A stretch of DNA of 64,000 nucleotides from positions 59,409,175 to 59,473,174 of the forward strand of contig OZ012542.1 in assembly GCA_963935595.1 (NCBI GenBank). The letters are read 5' to 3'. The translations under genes and the position numbers were made by a program. The notes under the pieces are model-generated. The model did not search any database. It saw only the letters and a list, made by a program, of their open reading frames with translations, and was not told the DNA's origin. This stretch comes from Schoenobius gigantellus (lineage: Eukaryota; Arthropoda; Insecta; Lepidoptera; Crambidae). This document shows, piece after piece, positions 9,600 through 21,409 of the stretch (within the stretch, counting starts at the first letter, position 1; each line of letters begins with the position of its first letter).

Positions 9600-12573
9600 C
9601 ACAGAGCAAACTGACCTTTACAACGATCGATCGCGGTGCGGTGCACGGCCGCCTGGCATTTGTTTTGAACGTCGCTCTAACTATCTACGAGTACTAACAC
9701 TCAGTGTAGTAGAAGTGAGCACTTTACAATGCGTTTTTGTATATACACACAGTTCCCAATATAACAATAAGAACAAATTCATACGACATTTTTATACGAA
9801 GATAAGTATTTTAAAAGTAGATTAACTTAATTATTAGTGGGAAAATGGCTTTTTTTAATATTGTTTCTAAAAAAATACAATGTTTAACAGTTTGATAATT
9901 CAACCTTTTGGCAATTTTCTGCTTTCAGATTTTATGGTTTATTTGTAAAAAAAATATTTTATGCTGACAATAACAATAAGAGAAAAGAATTTAACAATTT
10001 AAATAAGTATTCGATTTTTTATATTTGAAAAAAATACGAAAGAAAAAGTTTTCAAATACGAAAGAATTTGCAAAAAATATCACTGACATTTGGCAGTCTA
10101 GGAAAATAGATTACGAGAATGTATAATTTAAAAAGTCCGACATTCCATTGACGAAATCGATATTGTCAAAAATTTGGAAGAGTTCAGAGCTAGGAAATGC
10201 GTTGTTGATAGTTTTGCCGCACAAAATCACTGTTTCCGAGTACGTACATCCGCGGGCGAATGCACGCCGGATTGGAGCCTTGAGCCAGTTGGGTAAGCGT
10301 TCACAATGCTTTGCGACAGAATCGTACCAGGCGCCGGTTGCGACACGATTGCCTGCTTAACCCACTGCAATGTACTAATTAACCGCCGTATATCGCCCGA
10401 AGCATTTCCGAACTGCGCGGTTTCCGCTCAGAGTTCCAAGTTTGAATTTGAAGTTTCATCATGCAGGAATTTTGTCTCTATGGTATATGACTTTTTTTTG
10501 GTGTCTAAAATATGACTCTACAGTTTAAAAAAATAAGATATTGCATGCCGAAATTTGAGAGTGAACAAGTTGTGTAAATTAATATTTTTTATAAAATAAA
10601 AAAAATACACTTCAAACTTTACAATTACTACGAAAAAACTTCAATTAAAGCTCTAATTAAACATTTAACAACTTAAAGCTAAGCAAGTTAGCAATTAAAT
10701 TAAAAAGCCAAATATTAAAGCAGGAAGCGGAACAAAGGGACTGCATAATATGAGAAATTCTTTATTTGAACGATGTTCAGGCAAACGAATAAAATTATTA
10801 TGCACGATCACAAATTTGGCAGCGCGCCGAAATCGTGAGTAAACAGAATTTGACGAAAAGTCAACGACACGAGGCGTATGGTGGAAAAGGAAAATTCTAC
10901 GAAATTCCGTAGCAATCTACAAAGGAAACTATGTACTTGCCGTAGACTAATTATTTGATTATTTATTTTCAAGAAATTAAGTTTACATAACTTTTTACCA
11001 TAACTGTTTTGATTTGTTAATATTATCTATACTATGGTTATACGGATAAAATATACTGGAAAATTGAATCATTCGTAACTTAAAGAAAAATGTTACTTGA
11101 GTTTGCAAATAATTATCAAACTTTTCAAAGATTTGAAAAACAAACATTTTAAATTGCAACCGTCTAGTTTTAACTTCATATCTAAGGGCAAAACAGGTAT
11201 TTTGAATTTTTCGAATAAAAAAGAAATTGAAAAATACTCACGAAAATATTTGCGGTGTTTATCCACTCCCTATCCGGAATTATCCAAATAGTGGGCAAAT
11301 TGTCATAATCACTCAAAAACAGCAATGCACAATTTCTTGCACGTAGTTTGGTCCAATTTAAAAATAAAATTAAAATGTATTTAATCACTCCCACTTTTCA
11401 CGTTCAAATATCACTATCACAATGTTATGACGAAATATCCAATGGCGTAGTAGTGGTCCGGTGGACGTGTCTGCTAACTGCGAAGGCTCGAGTGAGACTG
11501 ATGTAGTGGGGTCGACGAGCGACTGGCAGACGAGTCACGCACACACAGCCAAGTCAATGTGTGCGCCATCTTTGCCTGTGGGCGCGCGCGCCTGTGTGAG
11601 TAATATATTTACGTAACTTACCCTGAGTTCGTGTAATCACTTCAGCCGCTATTGAGTCAATGTAGTGTCCGATTTTTTTAGCTAATTTGCGATTGAGTCA
11701 TATGTTTGCCGCTTTGTCTTCTCTGAAATCGGTAATCAGATGATAACAGCGTGCTTTTGCTAGCAAATTAATTCGAGTTGTTTATTAATACTGTAAACAA
11801 ATATCGTATTTAAAACTTTGTCATTGCTTATTAAAGTCATATTTTAAAGTTTTATTCTAATATTTACAAAGATACATTTTTAAACTGATTAAAAAATTGA
11901 GGTTGCCTTTGTCCTAATTTTGAAACGGCTCTTATCGCAGGGTTCATAAGTTTTTTGTCGTTGTGTAAATTGAACTTATCTGTGGCAATGAATTAACCTA
12001 CATAATTGCGTACGACCCAGGTTATTGTAATAGATAATACCCACGCAACGGTTACAATAATGAGCTATACGTTCGACTTTTATTTCATGTCAAATGTTTC
12101 TTTAAAGTGTTTTTAATCTTTGTCTATGCTGAATTTTTCTCGATATTTTTAAAATATCGAATTTGAAATGAATATATGTTGAGTTAATTTTTAAATAAGT
12201 ACATATTTCGGCTCTTAAAAATATTTTTTTATTACTTGTGTTAAAATGTTAAGAATGAATAAAAGGTTTATCTGCTAAAATTAAGAGTGATGCCTTTTTA
12301 ATGACCCCATAGATATTAGACATGTAAATGTTTACAAAATCAATGCAAAATTATTGAAAAAAAAAATAAAGTTATGTAAAATATGCGATGAATCAAAACG
12401 AAGTCGCAGAAAATCTTTGGACTGGGCAAAGTTCACTTCCTATGTTTGTATGGTGTGGTGACTCATCATGAAAACTATTGCTCAATTTTATTTGATCCTA
12501 CATGTAGTTATAAATAGTAGATTAGTAGCTAAGGGCTGTAAGGCATCAATTGCACCCGTGCTAACTTCTCTGC
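9600..12573. other. Mostly featureless DNA with one candidate vri donor site
   Basis: AT-rich DNA without a recognisable gene. The exception is 11400-11640, which is richer in G+C. There, on the minus strand, ACTCAGGGTAAGT gives a near-consensus splice donor (GTAAGT at 11621-11616) with a perfect D-box TTACGTAA (11609-11616) just inside the putative intron. This could be the end of a vri 5' exon, but no direct evidence links it to the acceptor at 3012. Confidence 0.3.
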
Positions 12574-12867
12574 TTTACATCTCGATTGTGAGGTTAGTAG
12601 GTCCTTATTACCCCCAAATGGGGCTTGTAGGTTACCAATTAGCGCTCTAGGGTAATAATGTAGCTTGAAAAGCCCTAGGGCGGTAAGTAATTAAAAACAC
12701 TTCACTATTTCAAAAAGTTCGCGTACATCTAACCGTCATACTGGCAATAAATTACTTACAGCCCTAGGGCTTTTCTAGCTACATTATTACCCAAGAGCGC
12801 TAATTGGTCGCCTACAAGCCCCATTTGGGGGTAATAAGGACCTACTTACCGAACATGAGAGATGTAA
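12574..12867. repeat. Long foldback (inverted repeat) element
   Basis: Arms of about 118 bases (12574-12692 and 12750-12867) pair almost completely around a 57-base centre. Shared blocks include TTTACATCTC, GTAGGTCCTTATTACCCCC, CCAATTAGCGCT and AAGCCCTAGGGC. It looks like a snapback MITE. No target duplication was identified. Confidence 0.75.
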
Positions 12868-13056
12868 AAAATCTTTATTAGATAAAACATAGATAACTAA
12901 TCTATATAGCTAACTAAAAAGAGTTGTACTATTCTTTTTTTAAAATTCGGAAAAAAATCTTATGTGTAAAGTACAAAGTTAAAGTATCCAGTTATTATAC
13001 ATGTAGCCTATATTTGCGATCCCAATGTAGATTTTCAGAACTCCATTAATAATAAA

Positions 13057-13195
13057 ATAATAATAATAAATACTTTATTGCATACAAAGATATTGAAAGA
13101 GAAAATTTTCAAAAACAACATAGATGTACAACACAGGCGGCCTTATTGCTAATAAGCAATTTCTTCCAGGCAACCTTGGACCAGGGAAATAAGTA
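13057..13195 (-). repeat. Probable LINE 3' tail
   Basis: An AATAATAATAATAAATACTT lead followed by TTATTGCATAC and CAGGCGGCCTTATTGCTAA resembles the 3' tail of common lepidopteran LINEs in reverse orientation. Only the tail is present. Confidence 0.45.
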
Positions 13196-13199
13196 CATG

Positions 13200-15300
13200 A
13201 AGGAAATTCAAATGTTTGTTTATGAAATAGATCCACTAGGTATTTTGATATTATTATTTATATCGTATGTGTTATTTTATAGATCTTTTTTCCTATGCCA
13301 TTTCCAGAATAATTAGAAAGCACATAAAATCTTGGCGATAAAGAATTGGGTAGAGGTACATATATGATAGTTTTTTTTATGTATGTGAACAATTTCCCTA
13401 TCTAGTTGCGTCAGATCACAAGCCGCACGTTATTTTGGCACAAATTTTAATAATGCTTTGTCACATTTTCACCGCGTGGTTGATCCATGAATATCTAGAT
13501 CCGTAATAGATGATAAAACTTTTTGTTATTCAGTTTAGAACGATTAGCGAATCCATTTTGTAAAACTATGTGTAGATCGATTTTGTAGAAACATAAGTAT
13601 GTATGTATAGAGTTTTTTTTTGGTTGAAATTTAATAGATATTTCGTGATAGTAGAGTTTTGCTCTACATACTAATTGTCTATGTTTTTTTAAAGATAATT
13701 TGATTAAAAACAACAATTGAAAACATTTATTTATTATGTACTGCGTACAAAACGTACAAAGTATATAAAAATAACTGTTTTCAATTGTTTTATTAAATAC
13801 TGAAAACGTTACCTATGTGCTATTAAAACACTGCCGTATTGTTGCTAAATCAGCAGTTTGCCTAAAATTTCTCGTTTTTTTTTGTAATATTTAGATCATT
13901 TACCAAGTATTTATTAAATTTAAGTTACAATGTTTGTGTAAAAATTTTGAATATGCATGATTTTTCACATAATTATTTCCAAGCGCGCTCTGTCCGTAGC
14001 TCAGTTGATATCGCGCCGCTAAGAGATGGCGTTAGTAGTCTGCACAAGTTTTACTTACGCTCCGAGTGTTGTCTATCAAATAGCGAGTTCAGTCTGTAGC
14101 TGTATAAACATGAAATGTATTGTACTGAATTGTTTATTTTAAAATTTTCATTTAATTAATCAGCAATTTAGAAGAAATATCATTTAATAGAACGAGTAGA
14201 TTTTTTTGTAGCTTTTCGTTGAATTCGTTTTTAATTATTTTTGAAATAAATTAAATAGGTATTTAAAGATATTTCGGTTTTTGAAGAATTTAGTAATAAA
14301 AAATAACTAGAGATCGGATATTTACCTATAGGTAGTTAATTTTTGGCTAAAAAAACAAAATCGCACAAGCAGTTATAATTTGCCGTCTCACTCGCACACT
14401 TACAACAAACTTTATTGTGTGTACATTTGTACAATTATTGTGTGCTATGTGTGTGTTTTTGTGTCTAAATTAACGATCTATCTATCTATATACTTAAGTT
14501 CCCTGCGGCTTAATAAGCTATATTTGGCACTTATTACAACGAAAAAAGGTTGTTTTTGCTTTGCAAATCACTGATAATCAAAGTAGAGATAAGTAAACCA
14601 ATTACATTGTTACAAGGCAACTGTCATTTGTTATCTCTTCTCACTTCATATACACTTAAATTTGTTAATCTCGGAATCACAGAGATATTTTCGATAAAGA
14701 GTGCTTTACATAATAGCCAACATCTGAACATTGTTTTTTTTTTAACATAAGACAGGGAAGCTTGGCCTTGATCATATATATATTTTCATAGTATTTTATT
14801 CATTTTCATTTCAGGACTTAGCAGTTAAGAAATGATAAGTATGCATTTTGTTTTTTGACCTAGTTAACCTATTAGTTACCTATAAAATTACAACATGTTA
14901 ATGACAAAATAATATCAATAAAGTTTAATCTTTTTCAAAAAATGTAGCCCTAATTACAAAAATATCAAAATACAATACATAATTATCAAAATATTTGTAT
15001 GTATATAGGTATGATGACATTACAGGGATATCAATATTTAATATGTTAACTATAACTCGTTGGCCTGAGTGATTGGAAATGTTGTATTCCCTAGTGACTT
15101 GTATTGCACAAGTAAGCATTCCATTTTCTCTCCCTTCAAAGGTTTGTTTTCATGATTAAATACAGCTGTACTTAATGTATTCTACCCATTAAAATTTTCA
15201 ACTTAAAGCAATAAAATAGATGCCAGAAGATGTATATCAAATGCAATTAAAAATACAGTCAATCCAACACTATTAACTCATATTGTTAATGATAACTCTA
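13200..15300. other. No gene seen
   Basis: AT-rich DNA. The short ATCTATCTATCTATATAC run near 14480 is a simple repeat. No gene, RNA gene or clear mobile element was recognised. Confidence 0.5.
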
Positions 15301-15307
15301 CGAGGTA

Positions 15308-15508
15308 CACGTGAGATATTAAATCGAGCTGCCAATTAGAGACACGTGACGTGACCGCTGCTGTGTTTACGTAATTTGATCTTCAATAACGACATTGCAT
15401 AACAATGATTTTGATCGAACCACCTAATAGTTCGTTGAAGCCAATTACGGAGTTATTTTTGATAAAGTGTCGAAATGATTTTATTTGAATTAACTTTCCG
15501 TTCACGTG
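15308..15508 (-). promoter_or_regulatory. Distal E-box/D-box module
   Basis: Perfect E-boxes at 15308-15313 and 15343-15348, a perfect D-box TTACGTAA at 15367-15374 and a third E-box at 15503-15508. The first three sites fall in 67 bases. Another isolated E-box is at 16241-16246. About 12.3 kb upstream of the vri ATG; a candidate distal clock enhancer. Confidence 0.45.
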
Positions 15509-15509
15509 G

Positions 15510-17027
15510 AATACACGATTTTAACTTACAAAGATTATTTTCCCTATTTATCCATTTAGAGAGAGGGGAGAGCGAATTTTCTAATTCTTTCTTCGACGTT
15601 AGATTTTCGTTGTTATAGTCGTAGATTAGGTGGTCTTTGAGATTTTATTGTTAATATAATGAATAAGAAAAAGCAGTTTCGTAAAATCACTAAATTGAAG
15701 CATTAGTGCTACGATGATTTGTAGCTACAGACTCGGCTACGACAGCAACTTTCCTTTTTGATTAATGAAATTTTTTCTCAGATCAGAGCCTTCAATATGT
15801 TCCACTATAGAATTAAAATTTTAATTAGTATACAGATTTGTATATATAAAGTTTTATTTACATAGTTGTTAATATTAAATATTTATACTTATAATTTAAG
15901 TAAATATGCAAAAATGAAATAAATGATATATTTTATATTTATTATTCTTGTAACGAGTAATGCCTATATGTTAATGTAATTTAGGTTAATACCATTACTG
16001 CCACTACCATTATTATTATGCTTGCACAAAAATATAATATAAAAATACTTTTACACATAACAAGTCCGTGTATTTTGCCGAAAGTTAATAACCTTAACAC
16101 TACAAAAATATAAACACATTACACACACATTCACATATTTCGGATTTGTAGCATGATATATGATGAAAAATGTGAAATATCGAATTGCGGCTCAGTAAAT
16201 AGTGCAATAGGCATTGTAAGTTTGTTTGAAACTTCGTTACCACGTGTTGAAGCGTTTAAAAAATTCTACCCTTAAAGGAATGAAAGCTTGATTTTGGTTT
16301 GATTATCACACTAAAACTATTATTTAACGTGTTAACTGTAACTTTTTCATTATAATATGAATAGTTTTTACTTCAATGAGACAAACAAAAAAAATAAGTG
16401 GACGGTATTTCGGGCGGAGAGCTAGTAAATTACAACAGATCATATTATAACCCCTACAATGTAACGTTGGGCTTTGGTCGTGTTTACTATGTCACATATA
16501 AAATGTGACACAGTAATAGTGTTCGAGTAACCCTGCAAAGGGCTTACACAATATAGTTGAGTACTGTAATAAAGACAATACAAGTATTGAACAATCCAGA
16601 AACAGGGTTACCAGGTATATTTTCTTACTTCATTTAGTTCAAAAAATAAAAAATCTTTTATTCAATATGGTCAAAGCTTGTATTACATAAGGTGTAAAGT
16701 GTTCTTAACAACCTCATCTGCTTGACGCCACACGCAGTGTGGCGCAGCTTACTCATCACCGCCCTTCACCAACCCATGCCCAGTTGTGGGCCCATTTTGG
16801 TGAAGCTTCAGCCAGCTCGGATTATTTCATTATTAGTTGGTTACTGGGAAGCTTATCATAAGACAAAACGAATATAACAGCCTTTTAATCTTGGCCGATC
16901 CCAATGAACCCGGGCAAGGGAGATAACCTTTGGTAAACAAGCTGAACTTATAAGTACCAAATAAATGTGTCATCGGGATTTGTAGCCTTAGAACTTCCAA
17001 CTAATAACAGGGAAAACCCATTGTAAT
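15510..17027. other. No gene seen
   Basis: AT-rich DNA with an imperfect hairpin at about 16762-16806 (CTTCACCAA pairing with TTGGTGAAG). No gene recognised. Confidence 0.45.
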
Positions 17028-17261
17028 CTATACTAATATTATAAAGCTGAAGAGTTTGTTTGTTTGCTTGAACGCGCTAATCTCAGGAACTACTGATTCA
17101 AATTGAAAAATTCTTTTTGTGTTAGATAGTCCATTTATCGAGGAAGGCTTTAGGCTATATAACATCACGCTACGACTAATAGGAGCTGAGCATCAATGAC
17201 AAATGTTGCAAAAACGGGTAAAAAATATACGGCGAAACGTAGTTCGCTGGCAAAGCTAGTT
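17028..17261 (-). repeat. Dispersed AACTACGTT / AAGCTAG repeat
   Basis: Read on the minus strand it starts AACTAGCTTTGCCAGCGAAC and ends with TTTATAATATTAGTATAG, the same ends as 58499-58742 and, in part, 53671-54208. Probable truncated LINE 3' fragment. Confidence 0.55.
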
Positions 17262-17748
17262 ATTACATAATTTGAGAACTGTTGTTGTTAAGTGATACTA
17301 CCTACACCTACTCAATGCAGGTAAAGTTAGCTCAAGTGACAACGTTTGAACATTAAACAATATGGTGTGAAAATTAAAAGTAAGCATTTGGGAGTTTGGT
17401 CATCTTTCACTTTAGAGCAAATTGAAAGAACTTAAAAAAACATATTGACCCGAAAATGAGCAGAGTAATGTTTTAAAAAGTGAATCTCTTTGCCATCCAT
17501 TTTTTATAACCTCTTTTAACTAAAGCTTAATCTTGAAATCATAATGTCGGATAATGAGCATGTTAACTAATAATGACTTGGAATTATAATTACGGAAAAT
17601 TACAAATCACCCGTTAAATCTTGTCGTCTTTTTTATACAAGTAACAAAATTATACAACTATAAAATAAAATGTTGTCAACTTTGGTAAAACCTTAAATAT
17701 ATTATAATATTTAAGTAAATATATAATTCAATTGATTGATTTTGAACA

Positions 17749-18597
17749 ATGTATACAATATATTATATATATTGTATCGACAATTTTATAGTAAATTTTG
17801 ATTACTGCGAAGGCCTCGTATTAAATTATAAGCTATCAGATCATAATGTAATAAAATTGACATTTCAAAACGTAGACAAAAACGAAAAACTTCAACGATA
17901 TACCACTCGAAACTTTTCTAAAGATAATTTCAATTACTTTCACTACTTATTAAATAAAGAATATGTTCAAATGAAGGATGAAATTATTAGATGTGAAAAT
18001 TCTAATGGCAAAATGAAAATTCTTCACGATGCTATTATACACTTCTACAATATTGCCTTTCCAAAGATATTGAAAATAGTAAGCACTACTAAGCCAAGGA
18101 AAAGAACATCAAAGGGCATAGAGGTTTCTAAAAATAATTTGATTAAAATGGAAATTTTGCAAAGACACTATCCGAATGAACAAACGAGACTCAAAATTAA
18201 AAAATATAGAAAAATACTGAGAAAAGTTATGACGACTGCAAAAAAACTTCAATATAAGTATAGAATACATTCTTCGCAAAACAAGGTCAAAGAATCTTGG
18301 AAAATTATAAAGGAACAATCGTGCTACGGCAAAAAAAATAAACAAAAGAAGAAAATAAGCTTTATAAGGGATAACAATGGTCTAAATATTGACGATCCGC
18401 AGTTGATTGCAAATTCATTTAATGACTTTTTTAGGAATATAGCTTATAATTTAACAACCAACCTGAATATTGACAAAGAAGAATCTATGAAATACCTAAG
18501 AAACGTAATAAAACCTTTAAATGTATTCAAATTAGAACCATTAGATGTACATGAATTGACACTCTCCATAAAACAAATTAAAAAAAAAGAAAACTAA
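17749..18597 (+). pseudogene. LINE ORF2 part 1: endonuclease end and linker
   Basis: Residues 1-282 hold the terminal endonuclease motif LNYKLSDHNVIKLTF near residue 35, followed by a long lysine-rich linker and the first conserved pre-RT segment (DDPQLIANSFNDFF). It breaks in an A-run (about 18580-18592), where a +1 shift moves the frame and brings a stop. The natural N-terminus is absent. Confidence 0.8.
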
Positions 18598-18625
18598 GGA
18601 TATATATGATTTAAACTCGGAATTC

Positions 18626-18913
18626 ATGATAAAAATAGTACGTGACAATGATAATTTAATGCATCTCTTATATTTAGTAATGGATTCTTGTATTAAAGAA
18701 GGAACATTTCCAGAAACGTTAAAAATTGGCAAAATAATACCGTTGTATAAAAAAGGCGAATCAAATGATTTGTCAAATTACAGGCCTATATGCATATTGC
18801 CTACTTTCTCAAAAATACTGGAAACTATCTTGAAAAATAGAATAGTAGGATTTTTCGAGAAAAATAACTTATTTACTAAATCTCAGTGCGGATTCCGTAA
18901 GGGGCTCGACTGA
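18626..18913 (+). pseudogene. LINE ORF2 part 2: start of reverse transcriptase
   Basis: Carries the early reverse-transcriptase blocks: PETLKIGKIIPLYKKGE, then NYRPICILPTFSKILE, then SQCGFRKG. The frame moves by +1 again just after GFRKG, so this piece ends at 18913 and the next begins in the third frame. Confidence 0.8.
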
Positions 18914-18929
18914 AATAGCAATCAGAAAT

Positions 18930-20075
18930 GTGATTTATTTCGTACTTGATTCTCTAGATAACTCGGAGAAATGTGCCAGTATTTATTGCGATCTATCAAA
19001 GGCTTTCGACTGTCTAAGACATGACTTTTTGTTAATGAAACTGCAATATTACGGATTTCAAGATACAGCTTTTAAAATGATGGAAAGCTATCTGAGCAAC
19101 CGATATCAAATTGTAAACATAGATGATAAAAGCTCCTATATTGGTGATGTTTGCATCGGTGTACCACAAGGTTCTATACTAGGTCCAGTGTTGTTCTTGA
19201 TATACGTCAATGACTTGGTAAATGCTCTGCCAGACTGGGCATATGTAAGTCTATTCGCAGATGATACACATGTAGGTTGTAAAGATAATAAAATAGAAAA
19301 TTTAGAAAAAAAAATTCATAACGCTATTACTATTCTTAAAAACTGGTTTAATGCTAATGCCATCATACTAAATGCTGACAAAAGTGTAGTTATGGAATAT
19401 CGACTAAAAAAAGATGACAAGAATATTAAAACCACAGACACAATTTTCCTAGGCTATAATATAGACTATACCATAACTCACTCAACACATATTGAAAAAT
19501 TATGCAAAAAAATGGCCAGTGCAAACTATGCACTCCTGAAATTGAGACCACTTATCGACAAAAAAACTCTTATCACAGTTTACTATGCATACATCCATTC
19601 CCTTGTAAGATACGCCATCACAATATGGGGCAACGCGACAGATATTACATGCATTTTGAGGCAACAAAAAAGAGCTATAAGAATAATTAATTTTCTAAAG
19701 AAACGGTCCTCGGCTAAAGAATATTTTAAGAAAAATAAAATAATGACTGTAGTATCGCTATACATATTTAACAGTCTTATACAAATACACGAACAACGGC
19801 ATAATATATTAAAAAGAGGTGACTTACATACCCACAGCCTACGAAATAATAATAAATTGCTACAGCCAAAAACTAGATTAGCCAAAGTCCGGAAACAAGG
19901 CATTTATAACAAAATTGCCATGTATAATAAATTGCCACCAGTAGTAACAAAACTTGATGATCCTTCATTCAAAAAAACATTAAAATGTTTTCTCGTGGAA
20001 AATCCTATGTACTCACTGAATGAATTTATGACCCTTCGATTGACTGAGCGTTTGTTTTTACCTGTTGATGAATAA
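18930..20075 (+). pseudogene. LINE ORF2 part 3: catalytic reverse transcriptase and C-terminus
   Basis: A 381-residue open stretch. DLSKAFD (21-27) gives the first catalytic aspartate, GVPQGSILGP lies at 77-86, and FADDT at 109-113 is the variant of the YADD active site, so the catalytic residues look intact. The rest is thumb and C-terminal domain ending at the stop before 20076. It would synthesise cDNA from the element RNA at a nicked target. The broken frame upstream makes this copy non-functional. Confidence 0.85.
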
Positions 20076-20292
20076 TTTTTTATGTACGAATTTGCCAAAT
20101 TATTTTGTTTATTGATTATTTATTGTTTTACTGTATGGATATGACATTTTTTTTAATTGTATTTAATAACATGACATGTTGTGGTGTAAATTTAGAAGAC
20201 TAGATTTAGCTTATATTAATCTGTAACTACTGACTTGCCTATGTGACACAAATGTTACTCTCGGCCAATTCAAAATAAACAAATAAACAAAC

Positions 20293-21337
20293 ATTGCAAA
20301 AACTAAAAACCTCACGTGTAATTAAAATGCAATAAATCAAACCATATTTTATTCACACAGGCAATTTTTTGGGGCAGAATAAGTTTCTCTTAATCAAAAA
20401 TACCTGAGATGCATATGTAAAAAAGTGACTTTTTCTTTAATAAAAGAAACATTCTTAATTTATAAATAAGCTACAAAAGGAAACTACCTCAATAAATCAG
20501 CAATTTTATTCACGCGCAGTATTAAAAGAGATACAAAATTGCATTAACACAACCATAACATACTGGAGTAAATAACCACAAAAAAGAAGAACGAAACTAT
20601 TTAAAAATTCATTTATTATTTTTGACAGCCCTACTCGTCACCGCAATACAATGTTGTTTGTTAGGTCAATAGCTATAGGTGAATAGACAAAGAGTGCGTC
20701 CAGTAAACAACTAATTGTGTGATGTTACTGTTTACGAATACCACAAACGGAATGTTTTTTGTTCTAAATATCAAATGATCAACTTACTTACGGAATACTA
20801 ATAAATTCTTACAGCCGATAAGAGAGTACCCGGAAATAAACTAATTTTTTAATCCCCTACTACATTAATCTTTCGTAGTATCTCTGTTTAGCTTGTAGTC
20901 AAGCGTGAAACCGTGAAACATCCGTATGACAACCTGTCATTATGTCTTTAGGCCCAAAAACAAGAAACTGACGCCGTAATGTCTGCCAAATGTTAGCGAC
21001 TGTAATAGGGTATTAAAAGGGGTCACTATAAGGGGACTGTTCTTCCGTGGTTGCGTGGTGTTAGGCAATAGGGGGCTGTTCTGACACTGTTCAGGCTTGA
21101 AGGTTTCGAGCGATATTCAATGCCGAAATTGGCTTGAAATAAAAAGTCTTCCCAAGTATGTAAAGTTGTAGGTGTTTGAAATATTAATTATTTTATGTTA
21201 TTATAATAATGCAGTAAATTTTATTGTATACTTACATTTAAAAAAATAAACATATAACTAAAATGCGATTTAAGCTTCCGCTCTTTACCTTTATTTCATC
21301 ATCATCATATGGAGCCAGATACGTCCAACTGATAGAG
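20293..21337. other. No gene seen
   Basis: AT-rich DNA after the LINE with one isolated E-box (20313-20318). No gene or defined repeat recognised. Confidence 0.45.
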
Positions 21338-21407
21338 ACAGGGTTTCTTCTGCGAAGAGGGGGAATTTGACCACAGGGTTTCTTCTGCGAAGAGGGGGAA
21401 TTTGACC
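21338..21407. repeat. Perfect tandem duplication, 35 bp x 2
   Basis: The unit beginning ACAGGGTTTCTTCTGCGAAG occurs twice in direct succession (21338-21372, 21373-21407) without a visible difference, so the duplication is recent. Confidence 0.85.
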
Positions 21408-21409
21408 TA

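Larger units (their letters stand above)
17745..20292 (+). mobile_element. 5'-truncated non-LTR retrotransposon (Jockey/CR1-like LINE)
   Basis: The element starts inside the C-terminal end of the endonuclease domain (the SDHN motif is present; the rest is missing). It continues through a full reverse transcriptase to a short 3' UTR ending in AAATAAAC repeats at about 20275-20292. Two frameshifts break the reading frame near 18590 and 18905. No other long lesions were seen, so the copy is fairly young. The clade is judged from motif style only. Confidence 0.85.

Noticed and set aside
13990..14060. TCCGTAGCTCAGTTGATATC as a tRNA gene start
   Set aside because: It resembles box A, but no box B or cloverleaf follows at the right distance.
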